64,000 nucleotides of DNA from contig CAKPDN010000004.1 of NCBI GenBank assembly GCA_934149005.1, forward strand, positions 62,001 through 126,000, given 5' to 3'. This DNA comes from an uncultured Clostridia bacterium. GTDB lineage: Bacteria > Bacillota > Clostridia > TANB77 > CAG-508. The notes beneath the pieces were generated by a model, which did not search any database, had not been told where the DNA came from, and saw only the letters and a program-made list of their open reading frames with translations. Of this stretch, positions 33,843-44,700 are shown one piece after another (positions within the stretch are counted from its first letter, which is position 1; every line of letters starts with the position of its first letter). The position numbers were made by a program, and so were the translations under genes.

Positions 33843-34172
33843 GTTACAATTCACAGTCCTAGCAAAATAATTAAAGTGGACGTTGCCTCCTTAAGGGTTA
33901 TATATTTATTGATATTGTATCCTGTTCATTACGTTCAAAAATAAAATCTAACATAAAAAACTGAGCCTCTCTCACTCTGGCAAAAAATGTATATATGTAT
34001 ATGTTGCATATTAAACCAAGAAAAATACATTTCTTCCGTGAGCATTCCTCATTTTTTTATTTAAGATTTTCTATTTTTCTCTTCATTCAAACGGATACAA
34101 TATCAATAAATATATAACCCTTAAGGAGGCAACGTCCACTTTAATTATTTTGCTAGGACTGTGAATTGTAAC
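33843..34172. repeat. large palindromic intergenic element, copy B
   Basis: The arms 33843-33922 and 34093-34172 are a perfect 80-bp inverted repeat beginning GTTACAATTCACAGTCC. The interior carries CCTGTTCATTACGTTCAAAA, CCTCTCTCACTCTGG, TGTATATATGTATATG, CCGTGAGCATTCCTC and CTCTTCATTCAAAC, which match the reverse complement of copy A (14842-15313). Copy B lacks most of the central insert of copy A. It fills the gap between veg and rnc together with the veg terminator and the rnc promoter. No coding capacity. Confidence 0.8.
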
Positions 34173-34211
34173 AAATTATGACAAAAAACTGAACTTAAAC
34201 ACCAATATCTA

Positions 34212-34239
34212 TTGCAAAATCTGTAAAATAGTATATAAT
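34212..34239 (+). promoter_or_regulatory. sigma-A promoter of rnc
   Basis: TTGCAA at 34212-34217, a 16-bp spacer and TATAAT at 34234-34239, 20 bp before the rnc start. Confidence 0.6.
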
Positions 34240-34259
34240 AAAAAAAGATGGAGGGTATT

Positions 34260-34937
34260 ATGAATTTAGAAATTTTAGAAAAAAATATAAGATACAAATT
34301 TAAAAATATAAAACTATTAAAAAATGCACTAACACATACATCATATGCATATGAGCATAATATACCAAGCAATGAAAAGTTAGAATTCTTAGGTGATAGT
34401 ATATTAGAGTTTGTATCAAGTGAATACATATATAATAAATATACAAAATTAAAAGAAGGAGAAATGACTAAAGTTAGAGCAACAGTAGTATGTGAAAAAA
34501 GCTTATATAAAGTAGCAACACTGCATGATTTTAGTGATTTCTTGTACTTAGGAAAATCTGAAGTAATGACAGAAGGAAACAAAAGACCTGCTATACTTGC
34601 AGATAGCGTTGAAGCAGTTATAGCAGCTATATACATAGATGGAGGATTAGAACCAGCTAAAAAATTTATAATAGAAAATTTAAAAGATGAAATAGAAAAT
34701 GCAACAAAACATGTAGGAGAAAAAGATTATAAAACAGTATTGCAAGAAGAATTACAAAAAAACGGAGATGTAAAAATAGAATATAAAATAATAAAGGAAA
34801 CAGGTCCAGATCATGATAAAACTTTTGAAGCAGAAGTTTGCTTAAATGGAAGATTATTAGCAACAGGAAAAGGTAAAAGCAAAAAAGAAGCAGAGATGCA
34901 AGCTGCTAAAAGAGCTATAGAAAAGGAGAAAGTATGA
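34260..34937 (+). CDS. rnc: ribonuclease III
   Basis: GGAGGG at 34250-34255 selects ATG 34260 over ATG 34248. The 225-residue protein has the RNase III domain (THTSYAYEH, NEKLEFLGDSILEFV signature, ADSVEAVIAAIYIDGG) and a C-terminal double-stranded-RNA-binding domain (DYKTVLQEELQKNGD ... GKGKSKKEAEMQAAKRAIE). It processes rRNA precursors and structured RNAs. The stop overlaps the start of the radical SAM gene by ATGA, so they are coupled. Confidence 0.96.
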   Translation: MNLEILEKNIRYKFKNIKLLKNALTHTSYAYEHNIPSNEKLEFLGDSILEFVSSEYIYNKYTKLKEGEMTKVRATVVCEKSLYKVATLHDFSDFLYLGKSEVMTEGNKRPAILADSVEAVIAAIYIDGGLEPAKKFIIENLKDEIENATKHVGEKDYKTVLQEELQKNGDVKIEYKIIKETGPDHDKTFEAEVCLNGRLLATGKGKSKKEAEMQAAKRAIEKEKV

Positions 34938-36037
34938 AAAAAGAATATGTAATTCCAGTATTTGTACCACATTTAGGATGCCCAAATGACTGTATATTTT
35001 GTAATCAAAAATCAATAAGTGGTCAAAAGAAAAACATAACAAAAGAAGAAGCAAAGAAAACAATAGAATATTTTTTAGAAAATATAAAAGATGCAGATGC
35101 AAAAAAAGAAATAGCTTTTTTTGGAGGAAGTTTTACAGGAATAGAAGAGAAAATACAAGAAGAATTATTACAAGTTGCATATGAATACATAGAAAAGGGA
35201 CAAATAGATAGTATAAGAATTTCAACAAGACCTGATTATATAAATAAAGAAATATTAAAAAGATTAAAAAAATACAAAGTAAAAACAATAGAATTAGGAG
35301 TTCAATCAGCAAATGATTACATTTTAGGAAGAGCAAATAGAGGACATACATTTGAAGATGTAAAAAAAGCATCAAAATTAATAAGATGGTATGGATTCAA
35401 TTTAGGACATCAAATGATGGTAGGATTACCAGAGAGTAATAGAATTGACGAAATAAATACAGCAAAAGCATTAATAAAATTAAAACCTAAAATGGTAAGA
35501 ATATATCCAGTATTAGTAATAAAAGGAACGAAATTAGAAAAGGAATATAATGAAGGAATATATGAACCTTTATCTGTAGTACAAGCAGTAGAAACATGTA
35601 AACAATTAGTAAGGATGTTTGCAGACAAAAAAATCGAAGTAATAAGAGTAGGACTTCAAAATACAGATGAAATATGTAATCCTAAAGAAAAGAAAAGCGA
35701 AGTTGTAGCAGGACCATTTCATCCTGCATTTAGACAATTAGTAGAATCAAGTATGTGGTATGATGCAATAGTAGAAAAAATTAAAAAATTAAATGCAAAA
35801 GTGAAAGAAGTAGAAGTTACAGTAAATCCAATAGATATTAATAATGTAATAGGACACAAAAAAGAAAATGTAATAAAATTAAAAGAAATATATGAAGTTG
35901 ATTTAATTGTAAAACAAGATGAAAAAGTAAAACAAGGAAGATCAAAAATAGAAGTAACAAAAACATATAATAATTTTTTAGATGAAGAAAAAGACAAAAA
36001 AATAAAAGAAAAAGCAAATAAAATAAGCATAAAATAA
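34934..36037 (+). CDS. Elp3-like radical SAM protein
   Basis: The 367-residue protein opens PVFVPHLGCPNDCIFCNQKS, giving a C-x4-C-x2-C Fe-S/SAM motif near residues 16-23. It continues with FFGGSFTG, the ISTRPDYIN motif and ELGVQSAND, all typical of the Elp3/MiaB/NifB subgroup. There is no C-terminal acetyltransferase domain, unlike true Elp3. In Clostridia this gene commonly sits beside rnc and smc. Overlap with rnc by 4 bp. The substrate is unknown; a tRNA-modification role is suggested only by family resemblance. Strong terminator downstream. Confidence 0.85.
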   Translation: MKKEYVIPVFVPHLGCPNDCIFCNQKSISGQKKNITKEEAKKTIEYFLENIKDADAKKEIAFFGGSFTGIEEKIQEELLQVAYEYIEKGQIDSIRISTRPDYINKEILKRLKKYKVKTIELGVQSANDYILGRANRGHTFEDVKKASKLIRWYGFNLGHQMMVGLPESNRIDEINTAKALIKLKPKMVRIYPVLVIKGTKLEKEYNEGIYEPLSVVQAVETCKQLVRMFADKKIEVIRVGLQNTDEICNPKEKKSEVVAGPFHPAFRQLVESSMWYDAIVEKIKKLNAKVKEVEVTVNPIDINNVIGHKKENVIKLKEIYEVDLIVKQDEKVKQGRSKIEVTKTYNNFLDEEKDKKIKEKANKISIK

Positions 36038-36049
36038 CTAAAAATAACA

Positions 36050-36106
36050 GATAATATTATTAAAGTTTTATGAAATAAAATTTTAATAATATTATCATTT
36101 TTTTTT
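36050..36106 (+). terminator. strong intrinsic terminator
   Basis: GATAATATTATTAAA pairs exactly with TTTAATAATATTATC around a 17-nt loop and is followed by nine T residues. Confidence 0.85.
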
Positions 36107-36116
36107 AGGTGAGTAC

Positions 36117-36968
36117 ATGTCTATAAAATGGAAAAAAATAAAAAATATATCAATAGAGGTAATAGGAACAATAATAGGTGCTATTATAATGGCAATAGCA
36201 ACATCACTATTTTTATTGCCAAATCAATTATCATCAGGTGGATTTGCAGGAATTGCAACAATTTTATATTATTTCTTAAAAATTCCAATGGGAACTACAA
36301 TATTGGCATTTAATATTCCATTGTTCTTATTTGCTGGATACAAATTAGGAAAAAGCTTTCTAATAAAGTCAATTATAGGAACGACCACATTTTCAATATC
36401 TATAGATATTTTAGACAAATTAACTCCATTAACTCAAGATAGATTTTTGGCATGCATATATGGTGGAGTTATCATAGGATTTGGAACAGCGATAATTTTA
36501 AAAACAAATTCATCAACAGGAGGATCTGACTTAATAAGCATGTTAGTAAAACAATATAATCCAAATATAAGAACAAGTAATGTAATAATAATAGTTGATA
36601 CAATAATAGTAGGGTTAAATGTATTATTTTTTAAAAAAATAGAAATAGGATTATATTCAGCAATTGCAATATATCTAATGGGAAAAATGATAGATATAAT
36701 TTTTGAGGGAATATATTTTACAAAATTAGTAATTATAATATCAAACAAAAGTCAAGAAATATCAGAAGAAATAGGAGAAAAAATAAGAAGAGGAACAACA
36801 GGATTATTTGGAAAAGGAATGTATACAAATGAACACAAAACAATTTTAATGTGTGCAGCATCCAGAGGAGATGTAGCAAAAGTAAAACAAACTGCAAAAA
36901 AAATAGACCCCAAGAGTTTTATAATTATAGCAAATGCAAGAGAAGTCGTAGGCTTGGGGTTTAAATAA
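36117..36968 (+). CDS. YitT family membrane protein (DUF161/DUF2179)
   Basis: The 283-residue protein has about five hydrophobic helices (VIGTIIGAIIMAIATSLFLLP, SGGFAGIATILYYFLKIP, then others) with the SSTGGSDLIS and NQLSSGGFAG motifs of YitT proteins. A cytoplasmic DUF2179 domain follows (RGTTGLFGKGMYTNEHKTIL ... DPKSFIIIANAREVVGLGF). The family is widespread in Firmicutes as inner-membrane proteins of unknown transport or regulatory role. AGGTGAG precedes the ATG. It converges with the GGDEF gene. Confidence 0.9.
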   Translation: MSIKWKKIKNISIEVIGTIIGAIIMAIATSLFLLPNQLSSGGFAGIATILYYFLKIPMGTTILAFNIPLFLFAGYKLGKSFLIKSIIGTTTFSISIDILDKLTPLTQDRFLACIYGGVIIGFGTAIILKTNSSTGGSDLISMLVKQYNPNIRTSNVIIIVDTIIVGLNVLFFKKIEIGLYSAIAIYLMGKMIDIIFEGIYFTKLVIIISNKSQEISEEIGEKIRRGTTGLFGKGMYTNEHKTILMCAASRGDVAKVKQTAKKIDPKSFIIIANAREVVGLGFK

Positions 36969-36990
36969 AATATAAAATTAATAAATATTA

Positions 36991-38538
36991 TCATCTATCA
37001 TAATCAGAAGAATCTTTTTCGTACAAATTGTTAGAAAGATTAAGTTCATGAAAGTTATCTATTAATGAATTGACAATTTTTTGCAAAAATTCTTTTTCAG
37101 TATTTTCATTATAAATCCCTAAATGTTCAGATTGAACTTTAAAAAAATCAACAACAGAAGATAAAGAAACATCTAATAATTTTAATGAATCAGGACTAAT
37201 AAAGTAATTATGATCATTTTTAACATTATTTTTCTGTTCTTCACAAACTTTATTTAATTTTGAATACAGACTATTATGCTCTGAAGCAGTATGACATTCT
37301 TCAACTATACCAAATAATTGAATATTATTTTTGTCTAAATTAACTTTATTAAGAACATCATTAATAATGTCAGAGGTTAGAACTCCAGTTGCATCATTAC
37401 ATACAATTATTTCAAAAGTACCACCACCTGAATGAATAGGAAACAACTTAATATTAGTATCTTCAGGAATAATGTTATTAAGGTCATTAATTAAACAATC
37501 AAAAGTGGATTTTATTTTTAAATCAGTACTAGAATGAGATGATATTGAGTTTAATATTTTTATTCCTAAAGATTCAGCTAAAATTACTTTAAAAGGAGTT
37601 TCATATTCTTCCAAACGAGGAATTAAATAATGATCTCTATACACATTATTATGAGCTCCTGTAACAAAATCTGTAGATAAATCATATCTAATATTTTTTA
37701 AATCTTTAATAGATAAAGAATCTAAATCCTCATAATTAATATTATTACTCATTATAAGATTATATATCTTTTTTGCCACACTATAATCTATTTCTAAATC
37801 ATTAGTAGGTAAGTACAACTTTTCACTAGAATCCATATCTGGATTATTATAAGTAATATTATCATGTAATAAATTAGTTATAGTATTTATGATAGGATAA
37901 GACAATACTTTTAAATCTTCTTGGTCAAAATAACGATTAGAAGAAAAACGAAAATTATTAATATATGTTTTTATTGTAATATCTATAAATTCATCTAATT
38001 TTTTGTTATAATCATCAATATCCTTAGCAGGTTCATTAAATTTTAAATGAGAATGCTTTTTCAAGTTAACTTTATTTTCAACAAAAGTATACATATCATT
38101 AATATTACCAAAATTAGTAGAATCACAAGCCCCAAAAGTAATATCTAAACCTTTAACCTTGTCATTAGATAAAAGAGAATTATGAATTTGTTTTGTGATT
38201 TTTCTTGTTTCAGTAGTAGATAAATCAGGAACAATAAAACAAAATTCATCTCCGCCTACTCTAGCGGAAATTACATTTTCAGGTAAGCATTCTAACACTG
38301 TTTTTAATAATTCCTCCATAGCTAAATCTGCTTTGTTAAAACCTATAGTATCATTTAATTTCCTCAATCCATCTATATCACCATACAATAAAGTATATTG
38401 GCCATCATTTTTATATAATTTTAAAAATAAATCATTAAAGAAAGTCTTAGAAAGAATCTTTAAGTCAGGAAAATCCGGCATAGAAAAAGACTTTATATAA
38501 TTAAGTAAGTTTAATTTTGTCGCTAATTTTGCATCCAT
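36991..38538 (-). CDS. tandem GGDEF protein, second domain degenerate
   Basis: The 515-residue protein contains a GGDEF domain in residues about 40-150: LLYGDIDGLRKLNDTIGFNKAD and ARVGGDEFCFIV, with intact GGDEF at 95-99, so it could make cyclic di-GMP. A second region near residues 285-405 has the same order of motifs (DFVTGAHNNVYR, then HSGGGTFEIIV in place of GGDEF), consistent with a degenerate sensory copy. There is no membrane segment or PAS domain. The N-terminus is only a short helix. Monocistronic; regulates an unknown output. Confidence 0.8.
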   Translation of the reverse strand: MDAKLATKLNLLNYIKSFSMPDFPDLKILSKTFFNDLFLKLYKNDGQYTLLYGDIDGLRKLNDTIGFNKADLAMEELLKTVLECLPENVISARVGGDEFCFIVPDLSTTETRKITKQIHNSLLSNDKVKGLDITFGACDSTNFGNINDMYTFVENKVNLKKHSHLKFNEPAKDIDDYNKKLDEFIDITIKTYINNFRFSSNRYFDQEDLKVLSYPIINTITNLLHDNITYNNPDMDSSEKLYLPTNDLEIDYSVAKKIYNLIMSNNINYEDLDSLSIKDLKNIRYDLSTDFVTGAHNNVYRDHYLIPRLEEYETPFKVILAESLGIKILNSISSHSSTDLKIKSTFDCLINDLNNIIPEDTNIKLFPIHSGGGTFEIIVCNDATGVLTSDIINDVLNKVNLDKNNIQLFGIVEECHTASEHNSLYSKLNKVCEEQKNNVKNDHNYFISPDSLKLLDVSLSSVVDFFKVQSEHLGIYNENTEKEFLQKIVNSLIDNFHELNLSNNLYEKDSSDYDR

Positions 38539-38666
38539 TTTATAATCTCCAAATTAAAATTATATATATACTATATATATATTCATTATATAACTAAAAA
38601 ATATTAAATTCAAGACAAATGTTGAAAAAACAACACAAAAATGATAAAATAAATTCGGTGATATAT

Positions 38667-39533
38667 ATGAAAAAACAAAAATATATACTAAAAGATCAAA
38701 ACTCCTTTGACTTAAAAGACATATTTGAATGTGGGCAATGTTTTAGATGGAATCAAAAAGAAGATGGAAGTTATACAGGAATAATAGAAAATGCCATTAT
38801 GAATGTAAAAAAAGAAAATAAAAACATATTAATTACAGGCTTTTGTGAAGGAAATATAAAAGAAATAATAGAAAAATATTTTGACTTAAATACAGATTAT
38901 GAAAAAATAAAACAAAAATTATCCAATATAGATAAATACTTAAAACAAAGTATAGACTATGGAAAAGGAATAAGAATATTAAACCAAGACTTATGGGAAA
39001 CAATAATATCATTTATAATATCAGCAAATAATAACATACCAAGAATAAAAGGAATAATAGAAAGACTATCACAAAAATATGGTGATGAAATAATATGGAA
39101 TGAAGAAAAATATTACACATTTCCAACACCAGAGCAACTAAAAGATGTGACAGTAGAAGAATATAGGAAACTAGGATTGGGATTTAGAGACATACGATTA
39201 TATGAAACTACAAAAATGATATTAAATAAAGATGTTGATTTAGAAAAGCTAAGAAGAAATCCCAATACACAAGAAGTCAGAAATGAATTATTAAAACTTT
39301 CAGGAGTAGGACCAAAAGTTGCAGATTGTATACTATTATTCTCAGACTTAAAGAGATTTGATGTGTTCCCAATTGATGTATGGGTAAGAAGAGTAATGAA
39401 TGATTTATACATAAAAGAGGATGATGAAACAAAAGTAAGCAAAACAAAAATAGAAAAAATAGCAGATGAAAAATTTGGAAATTTGAAGGGATTAGCTCAA
39501 CAATATTTGTTTTATTGGAGAAGAGAAAATTGA
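38667..39533 (+). CDS. ogg: 8-oxoguanine DNA glycosylase
   Basis: ATG 38667 follows GGTGATAT; an upstream ATG lacks a site. The 288-residue protein has an OGG N-terminal domain (FDLKDIFECGQCFRWNQ, the hallmark of OGG1) and an HhH-GPD domain with the catalytic Lys in LSGVGPKVADCILL near residue 217 and the catalytic Asp in VFPIDVWVRRVM near 235. It removes oxidised guanine from DNA. The TGA stop is the first three bases of a GAGACA/GGGAC repeat. Length and motifs are normal. Confidence 0.93.
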   Translation: MKKQKYILKDQNSFDLKDIFECGQCFRWNQKEDGSYTGIIENAIMNVKKENKNILITGFCEGNIKEIIEKYFDLNTDYEKIKQKLSNIDKYLKQSIDYGKGIRILNQDLWETIISFIISANNNIPRIKGIIERLSQKYGDEIIWNEEKYYTFPTPEQLKDVTVEEYRKLGLGFRDIRLYETTKMILNKDVDLEKLRRNPNTQEVRNELLKLSGVGPKVADCILLFSDLKRFDVFPIDVWVRRVMNDLYIKEDDETKVSKTKIEKIADEKFGNLKGLAQQYLFYWRREN

Positions 39534-39590
39534 GACATTTGGGACGGTGCAAATTTGTCTCATAATTTTGTCGAATTTAGTCGATGATTG
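39531..39590 (+). repeat. GAGACA/GGGAC intergenic repeat, copy 2
   Basis: TGAGACATTTGGGACGGTGC then AAATTTGTCTCAT begin with the ogg TGA stop and share 18 consecutive bases with copy 1. TTTTGTCGAATTTAGTCGAT follows, again like copy 1, and includes TGTCGAA at 39569-39575 only 48 bp before the next start codon. Confidence 0.65.
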
Positions 39591-39622
39591 TATTAAGAAT
39601 AGAAAATAAAAGGAGAATTCAA

Positions 39623-41738
39623 ATGAAGAAGGATATAAAACAATTATTGTTAGCTTTAGCAGTATTAATAGGAATAATATTTATACAAAACAAAGTAGAA
39701 GCAAAAAGTTATTATATTGAAAATATGGATATACAAACAAATGTAAACAAGAATGGCTCAGTAGACATAGAACAAACACTTACTTATAAATTTAATGGAG
39801 AATATAACGGCATATATATAAATATACCATATAAAGCAACTAGTGAAGAATATAAAAATGTAATAAAAAACAATAGAATAAATGATAATTTATACACAGG
39901 TTCAGGAGTAAATGTTAAAAATGTAAGTCAAATTACTGAGAACAATGAAATTAATTATAATTTGACAGAATATGCAGAAAATGGAGAAAATGGAATCTAT
40001 AAAATAGAAAAGAAAGATGGAATATTTAAAATAAAAGTATATTCACCATCTGTAAATGAAAGAAAAACATTTAAAATAAATTACAATATAAAAGATTTAT
40101 GCGTAAGTCATAATGACATAGGAGAACTATATTACAATTTTATTGGTGGAGAATGGGAGTGTAATATAAAAAAACTAAATATAGATATATACATACCAAA
40201 TAATAATTCAGAAATAAAAATATGGGGACATGGACCATATAACGGAAGGTCTATAATAATATCCAATACTCATGCAAATTTCAAAGTTCAAAACGTAAAG
40301 CCAGGACAATATGTAGCAGCAAGAGTATTATTTGATAATTCAAATATACCAAATGCAATAAAAAAAACAAATCTTAATGCTAGTGAAATAATATATGAAA
40401 ATGAAAATGATATCATAGAACATAAAGAAGAAAAAAGCAAATTTACTAGAAATGTTATAATTATAGGAATATGTTTATTAATTTACTGGATAATTCTTTT
40501 ATTATTGTATGAAAAAGACAAGAAATTTATATTAGAGGACATAGATGAAGAATATTTATTTAATAAGTACAATCCAATGATTGCAGGATGTATACAGGGA
40601 AGCAGAGATATATTAGCTAGAGATATAATTGCAGTAATATTAAATTTAATAGAAAAAGGAAATATAAAATTAGAGCTAATAAATAAACTAGGCAATGAAA
40701 AATATGCATACAATATATCACCAGTATTAGAAAAAGAAAATGAAATGGATGATATAGAAAAATATGTATATAAATGGTTATTTAGTAACAAAAAAACAAT
40801 TGACTTAGCAAACAGATTAAAAGAAATGCCAAAAGAAAAAGATGCAAACGAAAAATTCAAACAATTAAATAAAATGGTCGAAGAAAAATTGGCTAAAATG
40901 GGAGCAAATAAAAGAAGCGTACCAATGATACTTAGAGCATTTAATATATTCCTATTTATAATAGTTATATTAGTTGTAATAAAACATATTCAATATAATT
41001 GGTTAAAAATGTATGATACGCAATATCTAAAAAGATTAGCAATAGTAATGGTTGCGTGTCCACCATTATTATTAGGAGCGATTAGTATATTCTTAAATAT
41101 AATTATAATGATAAGACATAAAATTAATAAAACAATACAAAGAATAACAGGACAAAAAGTAGTGACAACAACGATAAGTTTAATAATATTAGTTGGAATA
41201 ATAATGTTAGCAACAATAGTAATAACAAAAGAAAGTTATTTAATTGCAGATGAATTTGCGATTTGTATGGCAGCAATACTAGTGTTAACAGATAATTTAA
41301 TGCTTAAGAATAATGTTAATATGATAGAGGATTTTAGTAAATTGAATACACTAAAATACAAATTAGAAAATTCATTGCTAGGAGAAAAGGATATTGAATA
41401 TGTAACTATATGGGAAAAATATTTAGCTTATGCAGTAAGCTTCGGAATATCTAAAAAAATAATAAAAAGAATTAAAGATTTAAATTTAGATGATGACTTA
41501 ACAGAATTAATAAATAATAAAGAACTATTAGATTATATAACATCAGATTATAGTACATTTTATATGTATGCAAGTTTAGATAGAAGATTTTTAAAAAGCT
41601 ATAATAAAACTATAGAAGAAGCATTAACATCAAGTGGAAGCGGTTCAGACTTTTCAAGTGGCAGTGGTGGAGGATTCTCCGTTGGTGGAGGATTTTCTGG
41701 AGGAGGCGGAAGCCGGAGGAGGCGGTGGAGCTTTCTAA
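39623..41738 (+). CDS. DUF2207 membrane protein with CGG +1 shift at poly-Gly tail
   Basis: AAAAGGAG selects ATG 39623. The 704-residue product has a signal peptide (LLLALAVLIGIIFIQNKVEA), an extracellular beta-domain (DIQTNVNKNGSVDIEQTLTY), a membrane helix near 290, a cytoplasmic region and two to four further helices, then a Ser/Gly-rich tail: the usual DUF2207 (YciQ-like) layout. The tail runs GGGFSVGGGFSGGGGS to CGG at 41714-41716. Skipping C41714 gives GGGGGAF-stop at 41736-41738, the typical DUF2207 ending. Read in frame, CGG leads to SRRRRWSF and a false fusion with AddB. Function unknown. Confidence 0.88.
41714..41716 (+). other. CGG +1 frameshift site 8 (AGC-CGG-A)
   Basis: In-frame CGG in the poly-Gly tail of the DUF2207 protein; the +1 frame GGA GGA GGC GGT GGA ends at a stop eight codons later. 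A second CGG (41723-41725) is out of phase once the shift has happened. Confidence 0.88.
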
Positions 41739-41758
41739 AAAATAAAAAGGAGGATTTT

Positions 41759-44700
41759 ATGGGACTACGAATAATATATGGAAAGTCAGGTAGTGGCAAA
41801 AGCCAATACTGTTTTTCAGAAATAGCAAGACTAATAAAAAAAGAAAAGAAAATATATATAATAACACCAGAACAATACTCCTTTACAGCAGAAAAAAAGC
41901 TAATGGAAACAATTGATACAAATGCAGTTCTGAATGCAGAAGTAATAACATTAAGTAGAATGGCACACAGAGTATTACAAGAAATAGGAGGAAGTAAACA
42001 AACACAATTAACAAAATGTGGTAAATCTATGCTTATATACTCAATATTAAATCAATATAAAAACAAACTTAAATTTTTAAGTAAATCAGATGAAAATATT
42101 GATTTAGCAATGACAGCAATAACAGAATTTAAGAAACATGGAATAAAACCTAAAGAACTACAAGAAGAAATAGAAAAAATACAAGATGAATATTTAAAAG
42201 CAAAATTAAAAGATATGACATTAATATATCAAAATTTTGAAAAAAATCTTGAAGGAGAATACATAGAAGACACAGATTTATTAACATTATTAAGTCAAAA
42301 CATAGAAAATACAGAACTCGTTAAAGATGGTTTAATATATATAGATGAGTTTGTAGGATTTACATATCAAGAATATGAAATACTAAAGAAATTTATCAAA
42401 TTAGCAAAACAAGTTACAATTACAATATGTACAGACAACTTAGAAAGAAGTTTGACCCCTGATACAGACATATTTTACTCTAATAAAATTACAGTATCAA
42501 AAATATTAAAACTAGCAAAAGAAGAAGACTTAAAAATAGAACAACCAATTTATTTAAAGGAACAACCACGATTTAAAACAGAAGAATTACAACATTTAGA
42601 AAAAAATATTTTTAGCACTAGAGTAAACAAATATGACCAAGAACCACAAAATATAAAACTATTTTTAGCAAAAAATCAGTATTCAGAAATTGAGAATGTT
42701 GCCAAAAAAATAACAAAATTAGTAAAAAATGAAAACTTTAAATATAGAGATATATCAGTAATTACAAAAAATATAGATACGTATTCAAGTCTAGTAAGAA
42801 GTATTTTTGCAGAATATGATATTCCAGTATTTATTGATGAAAAAAGAGATTTAAACCAAAATATAATTGTTCAATATTTACTTTCAATATTTGAAATATT
42901 TAGCAATAATTTTTCAAAAGAAGCAATATTTAATTATCTAAAAATAGGATTCTCAAACTTAGAAAATTATGATACATTTAGATTAGAAAATTATTGCACA
43001 AAATGGGGAATAAAGCAAAATAAATGGAAAAATGATTTTAAATATGGAATAAATGATACAACAAAAGAAGAAATAGAATATTTAAATAAGCTAAGAAAAC
43101 AAATAATAGATCCATTATTTGAACTTAAGAAAAAATTCGGAACAGTCAAAGAAACAACAAAAGCAATTTATCAATTTTTACAAGAACAGAACATTGAAAA
43201 TAAAATAAATGAAAAAATTAATGAATTAGAAAAAATAGGACAAATAGATTTAGCAAATGAATATATAGCAAGTTATAAAATAATATTAAATATCTTTGAT
43301 GAAATGGTTTTAATTTTTGGCGATGAAAAATTAAGCATAGATAAATATATGCAAATATTAAAAACAGGACTAAAAAATAGCGGACTTGGAAAAATACCAG
43401 GAACGCAAGATCAAGTAATAGTAGGAGATGTAGATAGATCAAGAAGCCATAAAGTAAAAACTATTTTTATAATAGGATTAAATGATGGAAACTTCCCAAA
43501 CATAAATAAAACAGAAGGATTTTTTGGAGATAAAGATAGAGAAATTTTAAAAAATGATGGTATAGAACTTGCAAATGGAACAATAGAAAACCTATATGAA
43601 GAAAACTTCAATATTTATAAAGCATTTACAACAGCCGAAAATAGACTATATTTATCATATGCCTCATCTGAAACAGAGGGAAAATCACTAAGGCAATCTA
43701 TGATTATAAGTAAAATAAAAAAGATTTTTCCAAAAATAAAAGAAGAAAGTGATGTAATAAATAAAAAATATGAAATAATCAACAAACCAATAACATATCA
43801 AGAACTATTAGAAAATATAGCATTAATGAAAGAACAGAAAAAAATAGAAGAAATATGGTATGTAGTATATCAATATTATAAAAATCAAAATGAATACAAA
43901 GAAAAATTAAAAAAAGATTTAAAAGGAATAGAATATACAAATATTCCAGAATACATCAAACAAGAAAAAATAGAAAAATTATTTGGAAATACCCTAAATA
44001 CAAGTGTATCAAAACTAGAAAAATTTGCCCAATGTCCATTTTCATATTACTTACAGTATGGATTGAAAATAAAAGAAAAAGAAGAATTAAAAATACAGAG
44101 TTTTGACACAGGAGCATTTATGCATGAAACAATAGATGAGTTTTTCAAAAAGATACAACAAGAAAATATTAATTTAACAGAAATAGTTATAGAAGAAGAA
44201 AAAATACAAGCATTAGTAAATAAAGTTATTGAAGAAAAATTAGATATGGGCAAAAAATACACATTTTTCGCAACATCAAAATATAAAGTTTTAGTAAATA
44301 GATTAAAAAGAATTGTAGCGAAAGCTTTAAAATACATAATTGAAGGACTAGTTTATAGTGAATTTGATATAGAAGGAACAGAAATAGAATTTAGTAAAAA
44401 TAAAAGATATAAACCAATATTAATACAATTAGATGATGGAAAGAAAGTTGAAATTACAGGAAAAATTGATAGAATAGATACAGCTAAATCTGAAGATGGA
44501 AAATATTTAAGAATAATAGACTATAAATCATCAGCCAAAAACATAGATTTAAATGAAGTATATGCAGGTTTACAAATACAACTTTTAACATACATAGATG
44601 CAGTATGCAAAGAAGAAGATTTAATACCAGCAGGAGTACTGTACTTTAGTCTTTTAGAACAAATGATAAAAGCAGACAAGAGAATATCAGAAGAAGAAAT

